Source: Magnetococcales bacterium HCHbin5 (GTDB lineage Bacteria > Pseudomonadota > Magnetococcia > Magnetococcales > Magnetaquicoccaceae). From it: a stretch of 42,836 nucleotides of DNA. A program made the position numbers and the translations under genes. The stretch covers positions 1 to 42,836 of the forward strand of contig PEAG01000024.1 of the NCBI GenBank assembly GCA_002753505.1, in the 5' to 3' direction. The notes beneath the pieces were generated by a model, which was not told the DNA's origin, did not search any database, and saw nothing but the letters and a program-made list of their open reading frames with translations. Positions 8,438 through 16,694 of this stretch are shown here, piece after piece (positions within the stretch are counted from its first letter, which is position 1; each line of letters opens with the position of its first letter).

Positions 8438-9130
8438 ATGGCCAGCATTTTGATCATCGAAGATGAAACAGACCTGTTAGCCACCCTGGAGTACAACCTG
8501 CAGCGTGAGGGGTATCGAACCTATGCCTTTTCCACTGGCGAAGAGGGGTTGGAGTGGGCTCTGCAGCAGGACTCGCTGGATTTGGCTCTGCTGGATGTCA
8601 TGCTGCCGGGCATCTCCGGCATTGAGGTCTGCCATCGCCTGCACAGTCATGAGCGGACCCGCGGTACACCCATCGTCTTTCTCAGTGCCAGACGGGAAGA
8701 TATTGACCGGGTGATCGGTTTTGAGTTGGGTGCTGACGATTATGTCGCCAAACCGTTTAACGTCCGGGAGCTGATGTTGCGCATCCGCGCCGTGCTGCGG
8801 CGTACCAGTCCGGAGAGCGTCGGCCAGTATGGCACACAGCGAGTACTCGACAACCTCCGACTGGACAGCAAAAGCCACCAACTCTGGATTGATGCCCAGG
8901 AGGTGATGCTGACCCCGGTGGAGTTCAAACTGCTCTCCCTGCTGCTGGCCCGCAAAGGGTGTGTCCAATCACGAGAAGCCCTGCTGGCCGAGGTCTGGCA
9001 TGTGGATACCTCGATTCAGAGTCGTACCGTGGATGTCCATATCAAACGGCTCCGCGAAAAGCTCGGCACCGCCGGGACGATGCTCGAGACCGTGCGCGGG
9101 ATCGGCTATCGGATCCGGGAACACCACTGA
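8438..9130 (+). CDS. phoB: OmpR/PhoB-family response regulator, probable PhoB
   Basis: 230-aa DNA-binding response regulator. The receiver domain (about 1-120) has the acidic pocket E8-D9, phospho-acceptor D53 in LALLDVMLPG, the conserved hydroxyl residue in IVFLSAR and the lysine in YVAKPFN. The C-terminal winged helix (about 135-228) has the VMLTPVEFKLLSLL, SRTVDVHIKRLREK and VRGIGYR segments of PhoB-type regulators. Its place directly after the phosphate permease and DUF47 genes supports PhoB, activator of the phosphate-starvation regulon. No PhoR kinase gene follows; the downstream DUF302 gene is on the other strand. The ribosome-binding site is weak. Confidence 0.88.
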   Translation: MASILIIEDETDLLATLEYNLQREGYRTYAFSTGEEGLEWALQQDSLDLALLDVMLPGISGIEVCHRLHSHERTRGTPIVFLSARREDIDRVIGFELGADDYVAKPFNVRELMLRIRAVLRRTSPESVGQYGTQRVLDNLRLDSKSHQLWIDAQEVMLTPVEFKLLSLLLARKGCVQSREALLAEVWHVDTSIQSRTVDVHIKRLREKLGTAGTMLETVRGIGYRIREHH

Positions 9131-9236
9131 GCGGGAGATCTCTCTCCCTCCCGGAATGGTGCGCAAGGCCGACCTCCCCTGCCGGGGAGCAGGTTGACGC
9201 TCCCTGGGCTCCCAATGGGTTAAAAGGGAATCGGTT

Positions 9237-9644
9237 TTATGGGGCGACGACCGCTTGTATTGCTCGACGTATCCGCTCATCTGCCTCTTTTGCAACGGCC
9301 TCCACCTCCGGGCTGGCTATCATCGTGGCCATCATGATGGGATTGATGGCAGCGATTTCGACCTGTGCGCCATTCATGCGAACGACCACATTGCAGGGGA
9401 GGAGGGTTGCAATATCCGGGACCGCAGTCAAGGCACGCAAAGCCAGGGGCGGGTTGCAGGCACCCAGAATGACCGTTTTCGGATACTCTGCCCCCAATTT
9501 TTTGTGCAGAGTGCCGGAAACATCAATTTCGCAAAGGATGCCAAAGCTTTCGGCCGCGAGAGCTGTTCGTATGGCGGCAACCGTGTCGTCAAACGAAAGG
9601 GGGGATGGGAAAACGATGGCATAATGGGGCATGGCATTGTCCAT
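9237..9644 (-). CDS. DUF302 domain protein
   Basis: 135-aa protein matching the DUF302 fold: N-terminal SFDDTVAAIRTAL helix, GILCEIDVSGTLHKKLG strand-helix, ILGACNPPLALRAL with the conserved Cys-Asn-Pro, and LLPCNVVVR. The family is widespread, cytosolic or periplasmic, with no settled function. No signal peptide is visible. It converges with phoB; the 106 bp between them hold small GC-rich inverted repeats (for example ctcccc/ggggag near 9174-9189) that could end either transcript. Confidence 0.85.
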   Translation of the reverse strand: MDNAMPHYAIVFPSPLSFDDTVAAIRTALAAESFGILCEIDVSGTLHKKLGAEYPKTVILGACNPPLALRALTAVPDIATLLPCNVVVRMNGAQVEIAAINPIMMATMIASPEVEAVAKEADERIRRAIQAVVAP

Positions 9645-9731
9645 AGTGTGCTCACTTTATCCTGGATGCTAAAGTTGTCAACGGTACCTCGGAGGGTAAG
9701 CGTGATACAGGAATAACCGCAGGTCAAGGTG

Positions 9732-9800
9732 TTCTTTTAAACGATTGCAGGGGTCTGGGGACCGTGCCGGTTCCCGGACCCCTGCACTTGTTAAAAAGAT
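9732..9800 (-). terminator. Single-copy repeat-family hairpin after anmK
   Basis: A lone minimal member of the intergenic repeat family. The outer arms gcaggggtc / gacccctgc (9747-9785) enclose a weaker inner stem around ggggaccgt / ggttccc. On the minus strand it immediately follows the anmK stop and is followed by caatcgtttaaaag. Position and shape fit a transcription terminator. Unlike the composite elements, here the gcagggg arm pairs with cccctgc within one compact hairpin. Confidence 0.6.
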
Positions 9801-10946
9801 TTAAAAAGTGCGGGTTGCCGGATGCACCGCCCCCAACACAGCTGCCTCCCTGGCCCCCGTCGCACCCGGCAGGGAGGAGGGCAAATGGCGCAACGTGCGT
9901 ACCGCAAACCAACCAAAAGCCTGCGCCTCCAACGTCTCCACATCCACCCCCAACGCATCACTGGCCAAAATTTGACTTTCCGGCAACTCTTGTTGCAGTT
10001 GACGCACCAGCTCCCGGTTTTTTGTGCCACCACCACACAGGATGAGCTGATGCGGGGCCGGAGCCAACGTCTGACGACAGGCCATCGCCACCGTGCGAAC
10101 CGTCAACGCACTCAAGGTGGCAAAACAATCCACCACACTTAAGGCAGGAAACGCCTGCATAAACCGCTGCAAAAAAGGTAAACCAAACAGCTCCCGCCCG
10201 GTGGACTTGGGAAACGGCCGCCTGAAAAAGGGCTCTGCCAACAACCAGGCCAACGCATCCGGATGGACACTCCCCTGAGCCGCCTGCCCCCCGTCCCGAT
10301 CATGCGTCTCTCTGCCATCACTGGTCAAGGCGGCCAAAAGATCCAATAATGTGTTGGCCGGACCCGTGTCCCCCGCCAACAGAGGGGAAGCCGGATCACC
10401 GGACAAAGCGGTCAGGTTGGCAATGCCCCCCAGATTGACCACTGCTATCCGCTGACCCGCCTTGGCAAACAAGGCTTGGTGAAAGAGAGGCGTCAACGGA
10501 GCCCCCTCTCCACAGCGGGCCATGTCAGCAGGACGAAAATTTGCTACAGTGGTGATGCCCGTTTCAGCCGCAATGACAAAGGGGTTGCCAATCTGTACCG
10601 TGAAATGGGGCGGTCGATGGCGTATCGTCTGACCATGACTGCCGATGACCTGTACCTGGGTCGGGACCATCCCACCCCGCTGGATCACCGCCAGAGCCGC
10701 CTGGGCAAACAGCTGCCCCAGGGTCTGGTCCAACTGACCCATGCGGTCCAGTTCGTCGGCCCCCGGTTCATAAAGGGATAATACCTGGCGACGCACCTCC
10801 GCCGGGTAGGGGGTGACAGCATGCGCCAACACCTGAGGCGGAGCGATACCATCCGTGCGCAACAAAACGGCATCAATCGCATCCGCCGAAGTGCCGGACA
10901 TGAGACCAACAGCATAAAAAAGATCGTCAGTGGCAGGATTTATCAA
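9801..10946 (-). CDS. anmK: Anhydro-N-acetylmuramic acid kinase
   Basis: Phosphorylates 1,6-anhydro-MurNAc, released by lytic transglycosylases, to MurNAc-6-phosphate in peptidoglycan recycling. Seen: GLMSGTSADAIDAV at the N-terminus, GSHGQTIRH, NLGGIANLT, GDTGPANTLLD and CGGGTKNREL, in AnmK order. The open frame extends to 11081, but that part would overlap tyrS and lies before the conserved start. I place the start at a TTG at 10946, preceded by GGAGAA at 9-nt spacing, giving 381 aa, normal for the family. This leaves 32 bp between the divergent anmK and tyrS starts. A lytic transglycosylase that could generate its substrate is encoded nearby (13935). Confidence 0.92.
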   Translation of the reverse strand: MINPATDDLFYAVGLMSGTSADAIDAVLLRTDGIAPPQVLAHAVTPYPAEVRRQVLSLYEPGADELDRMGQLDQTLGQLFAQAALAVIQRGGMVPTQVQVIGSHGQTIRHRPPHFTVQIGNPFVIAAETGITTVANFRPADMARCGEGAPLTPLFHQALFAKAGQRIAVVNLGGIANLTALSGDPASPLLAGDTGPANTLLDLLAALTSDGRETHDRDGGQAAQGSVHPDALAWLLAEPFFRRPFPKSTGRELFGLPFLQRFMQAFPALSVVDCFATLSALTVRTVAMACRQTLAPAPHQLILCGGGTKNRELVRQLQQELPESQILASDALGVDVETLEAQAFGWFAVRTLRHLPSSLPGATGAREAAVLGAVHPATRTF

Positions 10947-10978
10947 CGTAACAGATTCTCCAGAGTGGGCCAAAAAAG

Positions 10979-12208
10979 ATGCCAACAGAACAAAACCAAA
11001 CCGTCGCAAAACAGATGCGCATGATCCGCCGGGGTATCGCCCACCTGATCTCGGAGGCAGAGCTGGAAGAAAAGTTGACACGCTCCCTCGCCACCGGCAT
11101 CCCCCTGCGCATCAAAGCCGGCTTTGACCCCACCGCCGCCGACCTTCACCTCGGCCATACGGTTCTTCTGCAAAAAATGCGCCAGTTTCAGCAGTTGGGG
11201 CACGAGATACTGTTTTTGATCGGGGATTTTACCGGTCGGATTGGGGATCCGACGGGAAAAAATGTCACCCGCAAACCGTTGACCTCCGAGCAGGTGGCGG
11301 CCAATGCCCAGACATATCAGGAGCAGGTGTTTTTTATTTTGGACCGTTCCCGGACCCAGGTGGTTTTTAACAGCAGTTGGATGGAAAAGTTGTCGGCGGC
11401 GGATATGATTCAATTGGCTGCCAGACATACGGTGGCCCGCATGCTGGAGCGGGAAGATTTTTCCAACCGTTATCACCAGGGGCAACCGATTGCGATTCAT
11501 GAATTTCTTTATCCGCTGGTGCAGGGGTATGATTCGGTGGTGCTGAAGTCGGATGTGGAGTTGGGGGGGACGGATCAGACCTTCAATTTGCTGGTGGGGC
11601 GGGAGTTGCAGCGGGATTATGGTCAGTCGCCTCAATGTGTGTTGACCATGCCGATTCTGGAGGGGTTGGATGGGGTCAATAAAATGTCCAAATCTTTGGG
11701 GAATTATATTGCCATTCAGGATCCGCCCGCCGAGATGTTTGGCAAGTTGATGTCGCTTTCGGATGGTTTGATGTGGCGATATTATGAGTTGTTGTCGGCG
11801 ATGGAGATGGAGGATGTGGAGGCGTTGCGGGCCCAGGTGGAGGCGGGTCGTTTTCATCCGATGGCGGCCAAAAAGCAGTTGGCCAAGGAGTTGACCGCCC
11901 GTTTTCATGGTCTGGAGCGGGCAGAGCATGCCCAGGAGATGTTTACCGCCGTTTTTGGCAACAAGGGGCTGCCGGAGGAGATCGAGGCGGTGACGTTGGC
12001 CAGCGAGGAGGGGGCGTTGGGGTTGGTGTCGGCCTTGTCTCAGGCGGGTTTGGTTGCCTCCAACAGCGAGGCTTTCCGCATGATTCAGCAGCAGGCGGTT
12101 TCGGTCGATGGCAGCAAGGTTGCCGACAACCGCATGATGTTGCAGGCGGGGAGGGAATATTTGCTGCGGGTGGGCAAGCGGCGTTTTGTGCGGTTGACCG
12201 TGGCATGA
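10979..12208 (+). CDS. tyrS: Tyrosyl-tRNA synthetase
   Basis: 409-aa class I aminoacyl-tRNA synthetase charging tRNA-Tyr. Class signatures: HLGH (residues 57-60) and KMSKS (235-239). The tyrosine-binding FDPTAADL and [11 protein letters not shown] segments are present, and a C-terminal S4 RNA-binding domain (about 355-409). Start is the ATG at 10979; the internal ATG at 11015 is possible. It is divergent from anmK with almost no spacer, so its promoter probably lies inside anmK. The stop overlaps the next gene by 4 nt (ATGA). Confidence 0.96.
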   Translation: MPTEQNQTVAKQMRMIRRGIAHLISEAELEEKLTRSLATGIPLRIKAGFDPTAADLHLGHTVLLQKMRQFQQLGHEILFLIGDFTGRIGDPTGKNVTRKPLTSEQVAANAQTYQEQVFFILDRSRTQVVFNSSWMEKLSAADMIQLAARHTVARMLEREDFSNRYHQGQPIAIHEFLYPLVQGYDSVVLKSDVELGGTDQTFNLLVGRELQRDYGQSPQCVLTMPILEGLDGVNKMSKSLGNYIAIQDPPAEMFGKLMSLSDGLMWRYYELLSAMEMEDVEALRAQVEAGRFHPMAAKKQLAKELTARFHGLERAEHAQEMFTAVFGNKGLPEEIEAVTLASEEGALGLVSALSQAGLVASNSEAFRMIQQQAVSVDGSKVADNRMMLQAGREYLLRVGKRRFVRLTVA

Positions 12209-13014
12209 ACAAAATTGTCTGGGTTGCCATTGCATTGATCTGGATGCCCTGGGCGGAGGGGGGGGCTGCCGAGTTGTTTTTCGGGGCGGCCAGTGGGGAG
12301 CGACTCCAGTTCAAGTTGTACTGGATGGGGGTGTTGGCGGGGGAGGCGACCTTGCAGATGGAGAGTGGCCCGCAGGGCTCTTATGTGGTGCGGAGTACGT
12401 TGAGCAGTTCGGGGGCGGCGCGGTTGGTGCGGGCGATTGACGACCGTTTTACGGCCGAGGGGCAGCGTCATGGTTTCCTGTGGAGTGCCCGGCGGTATCT
12501 CAAGGAGCAGCAGAGGGGCAGTCAGAGCAAATGGAGTCGGTATCAATTTGATCGGGAGTTGCGGCAGGTGGTACGCACCCGGCGCGGGTCGGAGGAGCAG
12601 CGGGAGGAGCGGCTACCCATTGCAGTGGAGTCGGAGCAGGTTACGGATCCTTTCAGCAGTTTTTATGCGGTGCGCGCCTGGCCGGAGCTGTTTCCCAACC
12701 GCAGGTTGGATCGGTGGGCGGTGGAGGGGGAGAAGGTGCATTGTTTGAGTATTGCTGTGGGTGGCGGCCATATGTTGGCCACAAAACTGGGGGAGTTGGC
12801 TGTTTTTCCCGTTCGCATCACGGTGGGCAACTCGGAAATGTTTCGGAATCGGGGCCCCATTGTGGTTTGGTTGACGGACGATATTCGGCGCATTCCGGTG
12901 CAGGTGGAGGCGCAGTTGGCGATCGGTTCGGTGGTGGCGGAGTTGGTGGCCTATGAGGATGGTTTGGGGGGGAGCAAATCGGTGCAACAGGGGGTAGGTG
13001 AAAAGCGTGAATGA
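12205..13014 (+). CDS. DUF3108 domain periplasmic protein
   Basis: 269 aa with an N-terminal signal peptide (about 1-22). The body matches DUF3108: [20 protein letters not shown], then [14 protein letters not shown], a [13 protein letters not shown] segment and [23 protein letters not shown] near the C-terminus. The family is exported, predicted beta-rich and of unknown function. Overlap with tyrS (4 nt) and with kdsB (17 nt) suggests one translationally coupled transcript. Confidence 0.88.
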   Translation: MNKIVWVAIALIWMPWAEGGAAELFFGAASGERLQFKLYWMGVLAGEATLQMESGPQGSYVVRSTLSSSGAARLVRAIDDRFTAEGQRHGFLWSARRYLKEQQRGSQSKWSRYQFDRELRQVVRTRRGSEEQREERLPIAVESEQVTDPFSSFYAVRAWPELFPNRRLDRWAVEGEKVHCLSIAVGGGHMLATKLGELAVFPVRITVGNSEMFRNRGPIVVWLTDDIRRIPVQVEAQLAIGSVVAELVAYEDGLGGSKSVQQGVGEKRE

Positions 13015-13762
13015 TTTTGGTGATGTGCCTGTTGTTGTCATTATTCCGGCCCGTTTTGCCTCCAGTCGGCTGCCGGGCAAGCCGTTGTTGGATTTGGGGG
13101 GCAAGCCGATGATTCGCCATGTCTATGAGCGGGCGATGCAGGCGGCGGTGGCGGCGGTCTGGGTGGCGACCGATGACCGGCGTATTTTTGAGGTGGTGCA
13201 GGGGTTTGGCGGGCGGGTGGTGATGACCTCTTCGGCCCATCTTTCCGGTACGGACCGGGTGGCGGAGGCGGCGCGGGCTGTTGTGCCGGCGGGGGCCATT
13301 GTGGTGAATGTGCAGGGGGATGAGCCGTTGTTGGAGCCGGCCTTGATCGATCAGGTGGCGGCTCCGTTGCGGCAGGATGCGGCTGTTGTGATGGCCACGG
13401 TGGCGCAGCCGTTGTATGATTTGTCGGCGGGGCAGGATCCCAATTGTGTCAAGGTGGTTTGTGACAGGCAGGGGTTTGCCCTCTATTTTTCCCGGTTGCC
13501 GATTCCTTTTGAGCGGGATGCGGGTTCGGTGGTGCGGCCTCTGTTGCGGCATGTGGGGTTGTATGCTTATCGGGGTGATTTTTTGCAGACTTTTGCCGTT
13601 TTGGCTCCCACCGAGTTGGAGCAGCGGGAGCGGTTGGAGCAGTTGCGGGTGTTGGAGCATGGTTATCGCATTCGGGTGGTGGTTGTGGAGGGGGGAGGGG
13701 AGGCCATCGGGGTGGACACGCCGGCGGATTTGCAGCGGGTGCGGGCGTTGCTTGTTGAGTGA
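12998..13762 (+). CDS. kdsB: 3-deoxy-manno-octulosonate cytidylyltransferase (CMP-KDO synthetase)
   Basis: Activates KDO with CTP to CMP-KDO for lipid A/LPS core assembly. 254 aa with the nucleotide-binding IPARFASSRLPGKPL motif, VWVATDDRRI, SGTDRVAEAA, VVNVQGDEPLLEP (metal-binding Asp) and GVDTPADLQRV at the end, all typical of KdsB. Start is GTG at 12998; a second GTG at 13007 has AGGTGA 5 nt upstream and may be the true one, which would shorten the protein by 3 aa. Its presence implies KDO-containing LPS. Confidence 0.95.
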   Translation: MKSVNDFGDVPVVVIIPARFASSRLPGKPLLDLGGKPMIRHVYERAMQAAVAAVWVATDDRRIFEVVQGFGGRVVMTSSAHLSGTDRVAEAARAVVPAGAIVVNVQGDEPLLEPALIDQVAAPLRQDAAVVMATVAQPLYDLSAGQDPNCVKVVCDRQGFALYFSRLPIPFERDAGSVVRPLLRHVGLYAYRGDFLQTFAVLAPTELEQRERLEQLRVLEHGYRIRVVVVEGGGEAIGVDTPADLQRVRALLVE

Positions 13763-13769
13763 TTGCTGA

Positions 13770-13816
13770 GGTCCAGGAGACCGTGACGCTCTCCTGGACC
13801 CCGGCAACTGTTTTTT
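13770..13816 (+). terminator. Terminator hairpin after kdsB, diverged repeat-family member
   Basis: Perfect 11-bp arms ggtccaggaga / tctcctggacc (13770-13800) around ccgtgacgc, then ccggcaactg and six T's (13811-13816). It resembles the common repeat (ggtctgggga..tccccagacc ctgcaattgtttt) in loop and tail, but both arms have changed while still pairing. It lies 7 bp after the kdsB stop. Confidence 0.7.
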
Positions 13817-13934
13817 GCGAGATTGGGAGGGGTGCGCACGGGTATTTGTTGGTGCGTATGGGTTTTTTGTGGAGTTTATTCGGGGTCCGGGTGGGCCTGT
13901 TCTCTTTTGCTTGTTTGGATATGAGGGGTGAGTT

Positions 13935-14624
13935 GTGGCGATTGTTCCCGACCATTTTTTGTTATCAGGCCAGGGGAATCGGCTGGCTTTGTTGTGGGCG
14001 TTGGGGGGGATGTTGTTGTGGGGGGGGTGCAGTTCGGTGCCCCGTGATGAGTTGGACATTTCCCAGATTGACATCAGTAATGCGTGCAGTATTTTTCAGG
14101 GGCGCAGCAGTTGGTATCAGGTGATGGATCAATCGTTTCGCAAGTGGGGGACGCCGGTGCATGTGCAGTTGGCGATCATTCATCAGGAGTCCAAGTTTCG
14201 GTCGGATGCGCGGCCGCGGGGCAAGAGCATGTTTGGTTTATTGCCGGGTCCGCTGCTCTCTTCGGCTTTTGGTTATGCGCAGGCGTTGGATGGTACCTGG
14301 GCGCATTACAAGGAGCAGACGGGCAATCGTGGTGCGAATCGGGAGGATTTCCGGGATGCGACCGATTTTGTGGGGTGGTACAACGACATCAGCAACAAAA
14401 AGTTGGGTATTTCCAAGTGGGATGCGCGCAATTTATATTTGGCTTATCATGAGGGGCATGGGGGGTATGCGGCGCGGAGTTTTCGCAAAAAGTCCTGGTT
14501 GTTGCGGGTAGCGGACAAGGTGGATCGGAATGCGGTGCGGTATGACAAGCAGTTGGCGACGTGCAAGCATCAGTTCAGTACGGGGGATGGGCGGGAGAGC
14601 AACTGGTTTATCTGGCCGTTCTAA
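13935..14624 (+). CDS. Lipoprotein lytic transglycosylase (SLT fold)
   Basis: 229 aa. A hydrophobic N-terminus ends in a lipobox (LLWGGC, Cys32), so it should be a lipoprotein anchored on the periplasmic side. The SLT-like domain has the catalytic Glu in LAIIHQESKFRSDARP (E85), followed by GYAQALDGTW and, near the C-terminus, NLYLAYHEGHGGYAARSF, as in EmtA/SLT-related proteins. It would cleave peptidoglycan to 1,6-anhydromuropeptides. Start GTG at 13935, with GGGGTGAG just upstream. The 13817-13934 gap has no supported gene. Confidence 0.85.
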   Translation: MAIVPDHFLLSGQGNRLALLWALGGMLLWGGCSSVPRDELDISQIDISNACSIFQGRSSWYQVMDQSFRKWGTPVHVQLAIIHQESKFRSDARPRGKSMFGLLPGPLLSSAFGYAQALDGTWAHYKEQTGNRGANREDFRDATDFVGWYNDISNKKLGISKWDARNLYLAYHEGHGGYAARSFRKKSWLLRVADKVDRNAVRYDKQLATCKHQFSTGDGRESNWFIWPF

Positions 14625-14650
14625 CCTCCTGTCTTTATCACTCTTCCAAG

Positions 14651-15215
14651 CGGATTGCGGGTCCAGGGGGATCATCCCTCTGGTGGGGTGCAGGGGCGAG
14701 GCCCACGATGTGCCAACGTGATGACAACGCCCATATTTTTCTAATCTTTTCAAACTATTGCAGGGGTCCGGGGACCGTCACGGTCCCCGGTGGGGTGCAG
14801 GGGCGAAGCCCCTGCATGAACTGCGCGTTTTCCCAAAGCCCATTTTCGCAGAAAATGGGCGCAACGCGCCCAAAACCGCCCCGCAGGGGCGACTTTGGGA
14901 GGGCGGCAGCCCGACTCGCACGGTTATGTTATGGAAAATGTTTGGATAAGAAAGCAGAAGGTTCGGATATGCAGTTTTTTTTCTGATACAAGGCCAGAAA
15001 CGGTTTTTTTTCCAAACCCTCCCAAACTTGGCCAGCTTTCGGTCGGGCTGCCGCCCTCCAGGAGTGCCCCTGCGGGGCGTTTTGGGCGCGCTGCGCCCAT
15101 TTGCGCAGCAAATGGGCTTCTGTGAAAGCGCGCCCGTTACATGCAGGGGCTTTGCCCCTGCACCCCACCGGGGACCGTGACGGTCCCCGGACCCCTGCAA
15201 TCGTTTTAAAAGATT
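14651..15215. repeat. Composite palindromic element, inverted relative to those at 4962, 24115 and 40575
   Basis: Starts with a degenerate unit (14651-14745), then an arm (14746-14925) ending gactttgggagggcggcagcccgac. A linker (about 14926-15042) follows, reading as the reverse complement of the linkers at 5366, 24300 and 40870 (cgcacggttatgttatgg at its left end). The opposite arm (15043-15215) has the ccaggagtgcccctgcgggg end and ggggaccgt/acggtcccc stem. The arm order is thus reversed as a block. A further piece resembling the linker (atccaaaccttttt..gtaacag, 15260-15284) lies just outside, upstream of the next operon's promoter. Confidence 0.88.
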
Positions 15216-15290
15216 AAAAAAAGCAGGCCACAGTTGGCAGATTCAAAAGAGGGGTGCTGCATCCAAACCTTTTTCGTAACAGAAGCGTTC

Positions 15291-15319
15291 TTGCCGTATC
15301 GCTTCATCTTTCGTATACT
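15291..15319 (+). promoter_or_regulatory. Near-consensus sigma-70 promoter for the NACHT operon
   Basis: TTGCCG (15291-15296), a 17-nt spacer, then TATACT (15314-15319). Hexamer quality and spacing are close to the sigma-70 consensus. Transcription would begin near 15326, leaving a leader of about 37 nt with AAAGGGG before the GTG at 15363. It sits next to a fragment resembling the repeat-element linker. Confidence 0.65.
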
Positions 15320-15362
15320 TAAAGCTGTCTGCGTTTGCTGAGTAAAAACCAAAGGGGCGGCT

Positions 15363-16634
15363 GTGACTTCAGCACGAACAAAGCAATTGTTTGAGCGTAT
15401 GGTGACGATCTGGCAAGCGTTATGGCTGGATCATCCGACGTTTCAGAACGAGGAACGCCCGTTGCGTGCCCAATGGGAAGACACCAAGGGGCGGATTACA
15501 GCACTGGCAAAGGAAATTTATGACAACCAGAACTCTGCACCCTGTCCGCGTCCGGTAGAGCTGGCCGCATTGGACAAAGCCTTGTATCAGGAGCATATGA
15601 CAAATCCGGGAGGAGATCGCATATGCTCTGATGTGACTGTAAATGGCCAGAAATTTCATGTCTACCTGCGCAGTTTTCCGCGCCCGTTCTCTCTGCATGA
15701 CACCCAAAGTGGTCATTTGGCGTTTTGGTTGCGTCACTATCGGATCGTACCGGCCTCCATCAGGGGTTATAGCGTCGATATAAAATTTTTGGATAGCACA
15801 TCAAACAAAAAGTTGCGCGGGGAGGGGAAAATCGCGCGTGTTTACCTGGGCACATTCCCGGATGGCTGTACTCCGGATTGGTCGGAGAAACATAAGCCAT
15901 ATTATGTGGCGGATAAAATAACGAATCCAGATCGTCGGCTTGGTTCCATCCTCCAGGCACTGGAAGAGGCAGAGCAGCAGGGAGCACAGGTCGTTTTGTT
16001 TCCAGAGTTGACGGTTACTGTTGCGCATCGGCAGGAGATCTGTCGTTGGCTGAATGGTCGTGAGCACCCTTTTTTGCTTGTGGTTCCCGGGAGCTTTCAC
16101 AAGGGCGCGCTGCCTGGTGAAAAGGCTCAATCATCCTGTAACGATCGACGCAATCAATCCTGTATTCTGAACAGTGCCGGTGTACCCTTGTTGGAACAGG
16201 ATAAATTGGTCCCTCTTTTTGTGCGCAACAGGTTGGAGGGAAACAACTCCTCGTCCACAGAGGACAAGAGATGTTTCGAGGGCGTGGGTTCGGCGGAAAA
16301 GATTCATCTGCTGGATACGGACATTGGACTGATTGCTTTGGCGATTTGCCGCGATCTGCTGCAAGAAAGTTCTCCGATCACCGATATTTGGGAATCTTTG
16401 GCCCCGGATTGGATCCTGGTGCCCTCCATGTCCGAAGGTGTGAGCGGGCACCAGTTGACGGCCGAACGGCTGTTTCGCATGTACGGCACCCGGGTATTGG
16501 TGGCCAATCAATGTTTGGCTGGCAAATTTGAGAAGGCGAGTCACGGCTTTGTTTCCCCCCTTCGAATACCGTTGGGTGAAATATTGCCCATTGCACCGCA
16601 TAATCGGCTGGCGAATGTGTCCATTCCAGGTTAA
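15363..16634 (+). CDS. Nitrilase-superfamily carbon-nitrogen hydrolase, first gene of the NLR-like operon
   Basis: 423 aa. The C-terminal two thirds form a carbon-nitrogen hydrolase domain with the full catalytic triad: Glu215 in VVLFPELTV, Lys281 in DKLVPLF and Cys329 in ALAICRDLL, with HPFLLVVPGSFHK between. Such enzymes hydrolyse amides or nitriles, or transfer acyl groups. The N-terminal ~180 residues are not recognised and make it longer than free-standing amidases. No signal peptide or membrane segment. Start is GTG at 15363 with AAAGGGG upstream. Sixty bp separate it from the next gene in the same direction. Position before a NACHT protein suggests an effector or regulator; the substrate cannot be read from sequence. 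Confidence 0.85.
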   Translation: MTSARTKQLFERMVTIWQALWLDHPTFQNEERPLRAQWEDTKGRITALAKEIYDNQNSAPCPRPVELAALDKALYQEHMTNPGGDRICSDVTVNGQKFHVYLRSFPRPFSLHDTQSGHLAFWLRHYRIVPASIRGYSVDIKFLDSTSNKKLRGEGKIARVYLGTFPDGCTPDWSEKHKPYYVADKITNPDRRLGSILQALEEAEQQGAQVVLFPELTVTVAHRQEICRWLNGREHPFLLVVPGSFHKGALPGEKAQSSCNDRRNQSCILNSAGVPLLEQDKLVPLFVRNRLEGNNSSSTEDKRCFEGVGSAEKIHLLDTDIGLIALAICRDLLQESSPITDIWESLAPDWILVPSMSEGVSGHQLTAERLFRMYGTRVLVANQCLAGKFEKASHGFVSPLRIPLGEILPIAPHNRLANVSIPG

Positions 16635-16694
16635 CATGAAGTCGTCGCCTGTGCTGGTTTATCTCACAAATATTTCAGAGAGGTTTGCCAAGCC

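Noticed and set aside
12818-14074. 418-codon minus-strand open frame opposite kdsB
   Set aside because: Pro/His/Arg-rich shadow sequence; kdsB and its neighbours are unambiguous on the plus strand.
14758-15200. Short open frames within composite repeats
   Set aside because: They recur at every copy in all frames because of the palindromes and carry no consistent start or ribosome-binding site.
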